A DNA stretch of 12,542 nt from Pseudomonadota bacterium (GTDB lineage: Bacteria; Bdellovibrionota; Bacteriovoracia; Bacteriovoracales; Bacteriovoracaceae), in contig JAEYUK010000331.1 of NCBI GenBank assembly GCA_023432655.1, forward strand, positions 1 to 12,542, written 5' to 3'. The position numbers and the translations under genes are program-made. Of the stretch, positions 7,193 through 12,542 are shown piece by piece; the stretch's first letter is position 1, and each line of letters begins with the position of its first letter. The notes beneath the pieces were generated by a model that was given only the letters and a program-made list of their open reading frames with translations, was not told where the DNA came from and searched no databases.

Positions 7193-7209
7193 TAACACGA
7201 GAGGTGTTA
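7193..7209. repeat. Short hairpin between the lipoprotein and hydrolase genes
   Basis: TAACAC (7193-7198) and GTGTTA (7204-7209) form a six-pair stem with a five-base loop in the 42-base gap between the two genes. No T-run follows on the minus strand, so it is not a standard terminator; it may affect mRNA processing or be chance. Confidence 0.25.
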
Positions 7210-7217
7210 GAGGAAAA

Positions 7218-8006
7218 TTAACCTAAGCTTCTCCACCAATCTCTGAGTGATTCTCTCCACCTTCTCCAGGTATTTCTCCATTGATCCCACCAACTCTCTT
7301 CACGCGTCTCCGGTGGAGGCTCCACAGTGGGCGGTGGCGGAGGAGGTTTGGGACGAGGAGGTCTAGGTCGGTACCTATCTCTTTCAGATTGAGGGGCCGG
7401 CGGTTTTTCTATTTCAGGAAGATCAGAAATTTTTGTTAAAACACCACAGGCCAATGGATGGGTGCCTTCTTTAATAATCAGCACCGCACTTTTTTCTAGT
7501 TTTAAAAATCTATTACTATAAGAATGCTGAAGATCACTTAGCATCAAAGAATATGAGGTTGATTGGGAATATTCATAACTATCTACCGGAAATAATCCTC
7601 CCCCTCCCTCAACTGAACTTAAATCACCGTCAAAAGGTAAAATCACTTCACCCATCACGGCCCGCGACTCATTTCCATCAATTATTCCGTCACCATTTAA
7701 ATCATTGTATAAGGTTGGACACTCAGATCCAGAATAGAGATATTGCTCCTGAGTTCCCTTTGGAGCACCTTTTATTTTAACTTTAACTTTAAAATCATCA
7801 CCAAACTTATGAATTTTGATTCCACCTTGAAGATCTTTATCGATCGAGAGGTTTACCGGATATAGGACGGCAGCATAAACACCATCAGAGATTTCCTCCT
7901 GCTCTTGCTGAAAATAAGATTTACCTTTGGAAGCTTTTCCACAGGAAAAGAGAAGAATGAATGTGCTAAGAAGAAGAATCAGGTTTTTCACGACCTGATT
8001 CTTCAC
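7218..8006 (-). CDS. Lipoprotein with degenerate SodC-like domain, proline-rich linker and Trp/Arg-rich tail
   Basis: A lipoprotein signal (ILLLSTFILLFSC) places the lipidated Cys at about residue 22. Residues about 45-195 follow the SodC pattern. KVKVKIKGAPKGT matches KVTADVKGLKPNS of the SodC in this window, QYLYSGSEC takes the place of FHIHENGVC, and AVLIIKEG with PLACGVL takes the place of AVIIHSG with MACGLI. The copper His residues thus become Tyr, Tyr and Lys, while the disulfide Cys pair is kept. An EF-hand-type loop, DLNGDGIIDGNE, is inserted at about 102-113. A proline-rich linker (PRPPRPKPPPPPPTVEPPPE) follows, and the last 26 residues hold seven Trp and six Arg. The start is uncertain: TTG 8009, GTG 8006 or GTG 7991 (giving MKNLILLL) are all possible, none with a good ribosome site. 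The function is unknown, perhaps calcium-stabilised and structural. Confidence 0.7.
   Translation of the reverse strand: MKNQVVKNLILLLSTFILLFSCGKASKGKSYFQQEQEEISDGVYAAVLYPVNLSIDKDLQGGIKIHKFGDDFKVKVKIKGAPKGTQEQYLYSGSECPTLYNDLNGDGIIDGNESRAVMGEVILPFDGDLSSVEGGGGLFPVDSYEYSQSTSYSLMLSDLQHSYSNRFLKLEKSAVLIIKEGTHPLACGVLTKISDLPEIEKPPAPQSERDRYRPRPPRPKPPPPPPTVEPPPETREESWWDQWRNTWRRWRESLRDWWRSLG
7974..8003. repeat. Perfect 11-bp hairpin around the lipoprotein start codon
   Basis: AAGAATCAGGT (7974-7984) and ACCTGATTCTT (7993-8003) are perfect inverted arms around an eight-base loop. In the minus-strand mRNA the stem begins three to six bases after the upstream TTG/GTG starts, and the alternative GTG at 7991 sits in the loop, with an AGG in the 5' arm. 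No T-run follows on either strand, so it is not a classic terminator. It could limit translation initiation of the lipoprotein. Confidence 0.5.
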
Positions 8007-8018
8007 CAAAGCACTAGA

Positions 8019-8486
8019 TCATTGCAATGTGGACAGCGACGTGATCCACTGCCAGAAAGCTTCAAGAATTATGAAAGTCACATATCCTGAGCCCAGCAGT
8101 AAGAGCACCAGCGATAGAATAATAAGACCCACCACAGTACGCGACTTGATAGTTTCTCGCGGAGGGTTTTGAAGGTGTCGTTCTAATAACTGGATATTTC
8201 GATCATTGGCCTTCCAATAAAAATCGAAAACATTTCCCAGAATAGGAATCATATCGATGATATTTTCTATCGCAACATTTATACCCATTCGCACTAGAGT
8301 CGCCTTACCTGCTCCCAAGCGGGATGCCTCGGAAATAAGGTAGAGTGATGTAAGAACCCCTATCCAGTCCCCTACAACCGGAACAAGACCTATTAGGGCA
8401 TCAAGACCAAAACGGAATCCAAAAGCTTCAAACTTTGAATCCATTAAGCTGCTTAGATTTTTTAATTTCTCAACGTCTCTTTTCAA
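8019..8486 (-). CDS. DUF4112-family membrane protein
   Basis: This 155-residue protein matches the DUF4112 pattern. An amphipathic N terminus is followed by FGLDALIGLVPVVGDWIGVLTSLYLI (two blocks, about 26-51), then MGINVAIENIIDMIPILGNVFDFYWKANDRN (two blocks, about 67-97). The P-x-x-G-D and IP-x-L-G-x-x-F-D motifs are hallmarks of this uncharacterised family. A C-terminal transmembrane helix (GLIILSLVLLLLGSGYVTFIIL, in blocks about 119-140) follows. The role is unknown. The start is probably TTG at 8486, which overlaps the fghA stop as TTGA and indicates translational coupling; AAGG lies about ten bases upstream. The first in-frame ATG, at residue 15, lacks a ribosome site. The lipoprotein gene follows after roughly ten bases. 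Confidence 0.8.
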   Translation of the reverse strand: MKRDVEKLKNLSSLMDSKFEAFGFRFGLDALIGLVPVVGDWIGVLTSLYLISEASRLGAGKATLVRMGINVAIENIIDMIPILGNVFDFYWKANDRNIQLLERHLQNPPRETIKSRTVVGLIILSLVLLLLGSGYVTFIILEAFWQWITSLSTLQ

Positions 8487-9307
8487 TTTGAGAGTGCCTT
8501 TTTGTGATGCAGAATATGCTCCTGCATGAAAGTCGAAATAAAATAATAGCTGTGATCAAACTCATCTGCATAGCGCACTTCTTCATCCTGTCCAGCGGCT
8601 TGTGCTTCTGTGACAAATCTCTCAGTGAGCAGCTGACCAGGAAGGAATTCATCATGCGTACCTTGTGAAATGAGAATGCTATAGGGATGAGTCATTCCCA
8701 TTTTAAGTAATTCACAAGAGTCATAAAATTTCCATAATTCTTTATCCGTCCCAAGATAGCCAGTGAAGGCCTTCTTCCCCCAAGCGCACTCCATGGGATT
8801 AACGATCGGAGAAAAAGCCGAAATGGATTTAAATTTATCGGGATTTCTAAGACCTAAGACCATCGCACCGTGGCCTCCCATCGAATGACCCATAATGGAA
8901 ATATTCTGCACACCAAAATCATTTTGGATCATTGGATAAAGTTCATTTAAGATGTAGCTGTACATGCGATAGTGATCTTTATAACCATCGGTTGTAGCGT
9001 CTACATAAAAGCCTGCACCAGAACCAAAATCATAGCTATCATGCTCCCCAGGAAGATTAAGTCCCCGTGGTGAAGTGTCGGGAGCAATGACCATAAGATT
9101 TGCAGCATCAAGAAATCTTTGAGCTCCGGCCTTTGTTATGAAGTTCTCTTCAGTGCAAGTAAGTCCTGAGAGCCAAATAATACATCCACGAGGTTTCTCC
9201 CCTGGGATGAAAGTTGAAAATTTCATTTCAGTTTTAGTTTCTTTTGAAAGGTGAGACCAAAACTGTGTTTTGCCAGAAAATGTACGGTGAGACTTTAATT
9301 CTTTCAT
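8483..9307 (-). CDS. fghA: S-formylglutathione hydrolase
   Basis: This 274-residue cytosolic esterase should hydrolyse S-formylglutathione to formate and glutathione, the second step of glutathione-dependent formaldehyde detoxification. Family hallmarks include LSGLTCTEENF (46-56, with the conserved Cys51), TKAGAQR (58-64), APDTSPRG (75-82), and GHSMGGHGA (140-148) with nucleophile Ser142. Asp219 (GTHDEFL) and His252 (FDHSYYF) complete the triad. Length and motifs fit FghA/FrmB/YeiG fully. It is the first gene of a four-gene minus-strand operon. AGGAG sits about nine bases before the ATG. No glutathione-dependent formaldehyde dehydrogenase or FrmR regulator is in this window, although these often accompany it. 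Confidence 0.95.
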   Translation of the reverse strand: MKELKSHRTFSGKTQFWSHLSKETKTEMKFSTFIPGEKPRGCIIWLSGLTCTEENFITKAGAQRFLDAANLMVIAPDTSPRGLNLPGEHDSYDFGSGAGFYVDATTDGYKDHYRMYSYILNELYPMIQNDFGVQNISIMGHSMGGHGAMVLGLRNPDKFKSISAFSPIVNPMECAWGKKAFTGYLGTDKELWKFYDSCELLKMGMTHPYSILISQGTHDEFLPGQLLTERFVTEAQAAGQDEEVRYADEFDHSYYFISTFMQEHILHHKKALSN

Positions 9308-9332
9308 CTAAATAAACTCCTAAAAGGCTATT

Positions 9333-9368
9333 CCATAGCACTACGTTATCCCTGTAAAACCATAGCAC
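9333..9368. repeat. Direct repeat in the divergent fghA/SDR promoter region
   Basis: CCATAGCAC occurs at 9333-9341 and again at 9360-9368, starts 27 bases apart, within the 138-base region between the divergent fghA and SDR genes. A small dyad, ACCAAGTTTGGT (9371-9382), follows. The repeats could be regulator sites, but nine-base repeats can occur by chance. Confidence 0.25.
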
Positions 9369-9445
9369 ATACCAAGTTTGGTGTCTGCGCCTTTATCTCT
9401 TCATGTTTTTTTGGTTCGATACGAAGGCCAAAGAAGGAGTATTGA

Positions 9446-10162
9446 ATGAAACAACCATTCACTGTGATAACTGGTGCCGAGCGAGGAATAGGATTAGAGC
9501 TAGCAAAACAGTGTTGCGAGAGTGGCCATAGGCTTCTTCTTGTTTCCGGAAGCGACATGGTCTTTGATATCCAGGAAGAACTTAATGACCAGGGCCATGA
9601 TGTGGAAGCGGTCAAAGTTAACATAGGAACATACTCTGGAATTGAAAATTTATATCAACAAATTCTCGAGCAAGATGAACTGTTGGATCAGTTAATTATC
9701 AACACTCAGGAAGGTCGTGGTGGAGAATTCACAGAGACCAGTTTAAGGGAGGAAATAGAGCTCATTAATATCAATCTTATTTCCACGATTCACTTAATGA
9801 AGCGTTTAGTACCTATTTTAAAAACCAAAGGAAATGGCAAAGTCATGATTACTTCTATTGCCCCATCTCCTTACGAAGCTGTTTATGATGCACAAATCGC
9901 TTTTATTAACAGTTTTGCTGATGCAATTAGAAATGAGTTAAAAAACTTCAACGTGAGTGTTACGTTGCTGATCCCTGAGACAGGAAGTGAAGTCAAACTA
10001 GAAGGTGATCTTAGAGATGTCGCAAAATTGTCTTTTGAAGCAATGATGGCCGGGAGAGAGAGAGTTTTCTCTGGAACCCTTCTGGCAAAGCTTCAAGGGG
10101 TTGCCATGAAGCTTTTGCCAGAGAAGACAAGAATGGATTTAATGAAAACTATTCATCACTAG
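9446..10162 (+). CDS. Short-chain dehydrogenase/reductase family protein with altered active site
   Basis: The 238-residue protein has a Rossmann fold. The cofactor-binding TGAERGIG (9-16) matches the classical TGxxxGIG. The NNAG structural motif is replaced by NTQEG (86-90). A structural Asn (108 or 110 in ININL) is present. Of the catalytic residues, Ser137 (ITSIAP) and Tyr147 (AVYDAQIAF) are kept, but the Lys expected four residues after Tyr is Ile151. Loss of this Lys would be expected to impair normal NAD(P)H-dependent oxidoreduction, so the protein may be a weak or non-catalytic binding relative. There is no signal peptide, and the substrate is unknown. AAGGAG (9434-9439) precedes the ATG well. 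It is divergent from fghA; the last 14 bases overlap the next minus-strand gene. Confidence 0.85.
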   Translation: MKQPFTVITGAERGIGLELAKQCCESGHRLLLVSGSDMVFDIQEELNDQGHDVEAVKVNIGTYSGIENLYQQILEQDELLDQLIINTQEGRGGEFTETSLREEIELININLISTIHLMKRLVPILKTKGNGKVMITSIAPSPYEAVYDAQIAFINSFADAIRNELKNFNVSVTLLIPETGSEVKLEGDLRDVAKLSFEAMMAGRERVFSGTLLAKLQGVAMKLLPEKTRMDLMKTIHH

Positions 10163-10547
10163 AGTCGTCGCAAAGCTTGATCGATTCTAATTCTTTAATC
10201 ATCTCTTTAACTTCAAACTTCGCCTGCGACTTCGCTGAGGCAACATTTAGCTTATCCGTCATACCAAATGAGAGCTTTTTCCATAATCTTGAATCTGAAG
10301 CCACTTGAACTTCAGACACTATTTGTAAATTACGTTCTTCGCCTGTTTTTAAACGGGCAGTAAAAGGGTTTGTACAAACCATGATCTCGTTATACTGCTC
10401 GCAACTAGTGTTTTCCTTATCTAATACAGAGGTGATGCATTCAATCTCGTTAAAAAAGGCCCGACCACCCCATTCAATGTAAAGAGAAGTGTCGGCAAAA
10501 GAGAATGTGGACATCATCAATGCAGTAAGGGCGAAGACTTTTTTCAT
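10149..10547 (-). CDS. Small secreted protein of unknown function
   Basis: I do not recognise this 132-residue product. It starts with a clear signal peptide (MKKVFALTALMMSTFSFA, cleavage before DTS). The mature part has four Cys (37, 49, 58, 126), enough for two disulfides in the periplasm, a beta-like first half (SLYIEWGGRAFF, NLQIVSEVQV) and a helical, charged C terminus (KEMIKELESIKLC) ending in DDSSDE. The ATG at 10547 is preferred over a Met four codons earlier because GGGAG lies five bases upstream and the signal then begins with KK. The upstream hairpin at 10595-10624 probably separates it from the peroxidase transcript. Its end overlaps the SDR gene by 14 bases. Confidence 0.65.
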   Translation of the reverse strand: MKKVFALTALMMSTFSFADTSLYIEWGGRAFFNEIECITSVLDKENTSCEQYNEIMVCTNPFTARLKTGEERNLQIVSEVQVASDSRLWKKLSFGMTDKLNVASAKSQAKFEVKEMIKELESIKLCDDSSDE

Positions 10548-10594
10548 AATGACTCCCAAATGTTTACGGCCGTCTAATTTCTAAACAGTCGTAA

Positions 10595-10624
10595 AGGCCT
10601 TAAGGAGTTGAATCCTTAGGGCCT
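10595..10624 (-). terminator. Probable terminator hairpin after the cytochrome c peroxidase gene
   Basis: AGGCCTTAAGGA (10595-10606) and TCCTTAGGGCCT (10613-10624) form a 12-pair stem with one wobble pair and a six-base loop. On the minus strand it lies about 40 bases after the peroxidase stop and is followed by TTTACGACTGTTT, a moderately T-rich tail. On the plus strand ATCGTTTATTTT follows, so it may work in both directions. Confidence 0.55.
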
Positions 10625-10665
10625 ATCGTTTATTTTGAGAGTATTATTGCGAATCCGGGGCCAAT

Positions 10666-11913
10666 TTACTGAAGCTTTATATCCGTAAGACCCGTCTTCA
10701 TGAATTCAACCAGAGCTTCTTCTTCCTCTTCAGTGAATTCTAATTTGAGTGGCAGATTCTCGGCCAGACTTCTGTAGATAAAATCATTCGTACCATGGTC
10801 ATGGTCTTGTATAGGACGAAGATAGTTCGACCATTGGTTAAGAATTCGAAAGCTCTCAAGGCTCGCTTTGATATCATCGTAATGCTCGACGACTTCTTCC
10901 AACGTTTCAAAGGAGCCATCATGAAAATAAGGGGCAGTCAGGGCGACATTTCGTAGAGGCGGAACACGGAATGCGAAGCGATTTACTTCTTTTTTATCCC
11001 ACTGATAACGGCCAAAATCCATACCCTTCTCTTTACCAGGACCAATTTGAGGAACGGCAACATTCTTAAATCCAAGACCTGAAAGATGCTCTCCTTTATG
11101 GCATTCACCGCATTTACCTTTGCCGAAGAAGACATCCATGCCCATCTTTTGTTTTAGGTTGAGGGCCTCCACTCGTCCCGAAATGTAACGGTCATAAGGA
11201 GTATCGGCGAGAAAAAAAGCTTGAGATTGAAATTCAGCTAAGGCTTCACCAAAGTGACCGATATTGATTTTCTGACCAGGAAAAACTTCTTCAAAAAGTT
11301 TTTTATAACCTTCGATGGCCATGAATTTTTTAACAATAAGATCCCAAGCTTCGTACTCATCCTTTGCATCAGCGATGGGATTTGTTCCCTTAAGTCCCCG
11401 CATCTCATCATGGTCAACCATGGGAAAGATAGCTTGAGCAGCAAGAGCACTTGTCATAACTTTGGAAACAGCATGACGAAGAGGCACTGGAGTTTTAAAA
11501 GTTTTTGAACTCTCCGAATACATCACTCTTCCATCCCAAAAGAGTACAGGAACATTGTGAAGATTCATAAGCGCCGGAGCATTGCGGGCGAGGATTCTTC
11601 CCGTACCTTGCATCCTCTGGCGACCATTGATTTGAAAACCTCTTGCTCCTTCACCTAATGAAAGCGGAATCCCGTCACCGGTACCAAGTCTTGGATGGTG
11701 GCATTCCATACAACTGATGTTGTTATTTCCGGCAAGACGCTGATCCATAAAAAGATTCCGGCCCAGAATAAAGAGCTTATCGTTTCTAGGTTTCGGTGCT
11801 TTTAAAGGAATCAGATTGAAAGTTTTGATATAACCCTGAAGCTTTTGATCAATAGGTTCAAGGGCGTAGATCTCAGTTGTAAAAACCAGTAGAAGAAGGA
11901 TTAATTTTTTCAT
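10666..11913 (-). CDS. Di-heme cytochrome c peroxidase / MauG-family protein
   Basis: This 415-residue periplasmic protein has a signal peptide (about 1-17, ending IYA). Two c-type heme sites are present: CMECH (68-72) and CGECH (268-272). Other family marks are FWDGR (125-129) and NRFAFRVPPLRNVALTAPYF followed by HDGSFETLEEVV (311-342), typical of the CCP_MauG family. Members reduce hydrogen peroxide to water with electrons from cytochrome c, or carry out other heme-based oxidations; the peroxidase role is the more likely reading. It is a single-gene unit. No Shine-Dalgarno sequence precedes the ATG, but a near-consensus promoter places the transcription start on the ATG itself. A hairpin terminator follows the gene. 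The gene is divergent from a small basic protein. Confidence 0.9.
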   Translation of the reverse strand: MKKLILLLLVFTTEIYALEPIDQKLQGYIKTFNLIPLKAPKPRNDKLFILGRNLFMDQRLAGNNNISCMECHHPRLGTGDGIPLSLGEGARGFQINGRQRMQGTGRILARNAPALMNLHNVPVLFWDGRVMYSESSKTFKTPVPLRHAVSKVMTSALAAQAIFPMVDHDEMRGLKGTNPIADAKDEYEAWDLIVKKFMAIEGYKKLFEEVFPGQKINIGHFGEALAEFQSQAFFLADTPYDRYISGRVEALNLKQKMGMDVFFGKGKCGECHKGEHLSGLGFKNVAVPQIGPGKEKGMDFGRYQWDKKEVNRFAFRVPPLRNVALTAPYFHDGSFETLEEVVEHYDDIKASLESFRILNQWSNYLRPIQDHDHGTNDFIYRSLAENLPLKLEFTEEEEEALVEFMKTGLTDIKLQ

Positions 11914-11919
11914 GTTTGA

Positions 11920-11947
11920 ATAATAAAACTAAAGTATTAACTGTCAA
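11920..11947 (-). promoter_or_regulatory. Near-consensus sigma-70-type promoter for the peroxidase gene, predicted leaderless
   Basis: On the minus strand TTGACA (11947-11942) is a perfect -35. It is followed by a 16-base spacer and TATTAT (11925-11920), which matches five of six positions of the -10 consensus. Six bases (TCAAAC) separate the -10 from the ATG at 11913, so the expected +1 is the A of the start codon. The absence of a ribosome site agrees with a leaderless mRNA. Confidence 0.6.
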
Positions 11948-11979
11948 ACCAAATCAAGTTTTCATGAGTAAAATCATTC

Positions 11980-11992
11980 TGTGCTTTGCACA
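11980..11992. repeat. Small dyad upstream of the peroxidase promoter
   Basis: TGTGCTTTGCACA is a five-pair inverted repeat around TTT, in the 140-base region between the divergent peroxidase and small basic protein genes. It lies about 33 bases upstream of the peroxidase -35. It could be a regulator site; it is not an FNR-type TTGATxxxxATCAA box. Weak evidence. Confidence 0.25.
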
Positions 11993-12053
11993 AAACACTC
12001 CACACTCCTACAAGTTTTTCTTGATACGTTCTTACCATTCAAGGAGGCCAAGG

Positions 12054-12218
12054 ATGAGAATGATTATTAATACTGTTTCATGGGGACTGTTCATCCTCTG
12101 CGTTTCAACTAATAACGGAACAAAGGTTGTGAACAAGAAATCAGCACTTGCCGGTGATAAGAAACAACAAACGAAAATCGCCTACAAACCTTCTAAAAGA
12201 AGTTTTACGATTAATTAA
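12054..12218 (+). CDS. Small basic protein with N-terminal hydrophobic segment
   Basis: I do not recognise this 54-residue product. A hydrophobic N terminus (MRMIINTVSWGLFILCVST) could be a signal or membrane anchor; the Cys at residue 17 is not in a proper lipobox (FILC). The rest is strongly basic, with many Lys (NKK, DKKQQTK, KPSKR) and no acidic run. The strong AAGGAGG at 12041-12047, six bases before the ATG at 12054, supports this start over the longer open frame from 11916, whose first part has no ribosome site and lies over the peroxidase promoter. It may be a small envelope or nucleic-acid/LPS-interacting peptide, but that is speculation. It overlaps the right-edge gene by four bases at its 3' end. 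Confidence 0.55.
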   Translation: MRMIINTVSWGLFILCVSTNNGTKVVNKKSALAGDKKQQTKIAYKPSKRSFTIN

Positions 12219-12542
12219 TCACAAATAGGTGCGGCAGGGTCTTTGCTACAAAGGTAAGCCTTGAGAGCAGCATTCTCTGCCTTTAAAGAAGCGATCTCGC
12301 GGTCCTGCTCAATGTTCTTTTTATCTACCCCGACTATTTTCACATACAGCTCTTTAACCGCGTTGATTATGGTGTAAGTAAAGGCGCCGTAATTCACACC
12401 TTTAATTTCAGTTAAGAAATTATCTTCAGGATTGAGTTTTACCTGTTTTTTAACAATTAATTCGGGTGCGGATTTTTCTAAATCTTGGGCTATGACACCC
12501 AATTGCTCATTCTTAGTATGTTTTATCCCTCCAAGACCTGTG
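12215..12542 (-). CDS. S74-domain (intramolecular chaperone) fibre protein, C-terminal fragment
   Basis: The frame stays open from the right edge to the stop at 12215, giving about 108 residues of a longer protein. TGLGGIKHTKNEQLGVIAQDL leads into EKSAPELIVKKQ, then VNYGAFTYTIINAVKELY. The GVIAQDLEK..PELV and VNY..F....I.A.KEL patterns are characteristic of the C-terminal part of Peptidase_S74, the self-cleaving chaperone that trimerises phage tail spikes and many secreted fibres. A coiled coil (about 35 residues, IEQDREIASLKAENAALKAYL) and a Cys-containing tail (LCSKDPAAPICD) end the protein. The N-terminal catalytic part of the domain lies outside the window. This is probably a bacterial surface or secreted fibre, since no other phage gene is nearby. 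Confidence 0.75.
   Translation of the reverse strand, partial: TGLGGIKHTKNEQLGVIAQDLEKSAPELIVKKQVKLNPEDNFLTEIKGVNYGAFTYTIINAVKELYVKIVGVDKKNIEQDREIASLKAENAALKAYLCSKDPAAPICD

Noticed and set aside
9346..9624. 92-codon minus-strand frame covering the fghA/SDR intergenic region
   Set aside because: It runs antisense to the SDR cofactor-binding region and is rich in Ser/Trp/Leu from reversed codons, with no family pattern.
11916..12053. Longer N terminus for the small basic protein, from 11916
   Set aside because: It would cover the peroxidase promoter, has no ribosome site, and AAGGAGG clearly marks ATG 12054.
1..12542. Defence system, prophage, integron, CRISPR or biosynthetic cluster
   Set aside because: No nuclease-helicase, reverse transcriptase, toxin-antitoxin pair, recombinase, regular repeats or assembly-line enzymes were seen. 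The S74 domain alone does not show a prophage.

Overview
This 12.5 kb window looks like ordinary chromosomal DNA of a Gram-negative, AT-leaning bacterium. No tRNA, rRNA, transposase, phage module or CRISPR array is visible. Many small secreted proteins and lipoproteins, a lipoprotein-type Cu/Zn superoxide dismutase, a DUF4112 protein, a cbpA-cbpM pair and S74-type fibre-like proteins at the edges would suit a Bdellovibrionota member (Bacteriovorax/Peredibacter-like). That placement is inference from family composition, not a database match.

Layout, left to right. (1) The left edge holds the first 49 codons of a minus-strand secreted fibre-like protein. A 302-bp gap with no convincing gene follows. 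(2) Plus strand: an NADPH-dependent FMN reductase-family flavoprotein, then a secreted YafD-like endonuclease/exonuclease/phosphatase protein. (3) Minus strand: a cbpA-cbpM chaperone operon whose third gene encodes a tiny, extremely acidic secreted protein. (4) Plus: a cytosolic DsbA-like thioredoxin-fold protein with a CxxS active site. (5) Minus: lipoprotein SodC. (6) Plus: a PmtA-like methyltransferase and an orphan histidine kinase whose 5' end seems to be split by an A8 homopolymer. (7) Minus, a four-gene operon: S-formylglutathione hydrolase, a DUF4112 membrane protein, a lipoprotein with a metal-ligand-free SodC-like domain and a Trp/Arg-rich tail, and a secreted lipase-like alpha/beta hydrolase. 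(8) Plus: a short-chain dehydrogenase relative lacking the catalytic Lys. (9) Minus: a small secreted Cys-containing protein, then a di-heme cytochrome c peroxidase with a predicted leaderless promoter. (10) Plus: a 54-residue basic secreted/membrane peptide. (11) Minus, right edge: the C-terminal end of an S74 (intramolecular chaperone) fibre protein.

Theme: several products concern redox and oxidative or aldehyde stress (flavin reductase, DsbA-like protein, SodC, SodC-like lipoprotein, S-formylglutathione hydrolase, cytochrome c peroxidase), and many act in the envelope. They lie in many short, independently transcribed units rather than one pathway operon. Gene packing is very tight: all five convergent gene pairs overlap at their 3' ends.

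I found no clear new multi-gene system. The best leads are the split kinase start, the degenerate SodC-like lipoprotein with its Trp/Arg tail, the tail-to-tail overlaps at every convergent junction, and the leaderless peroxidase promoter.
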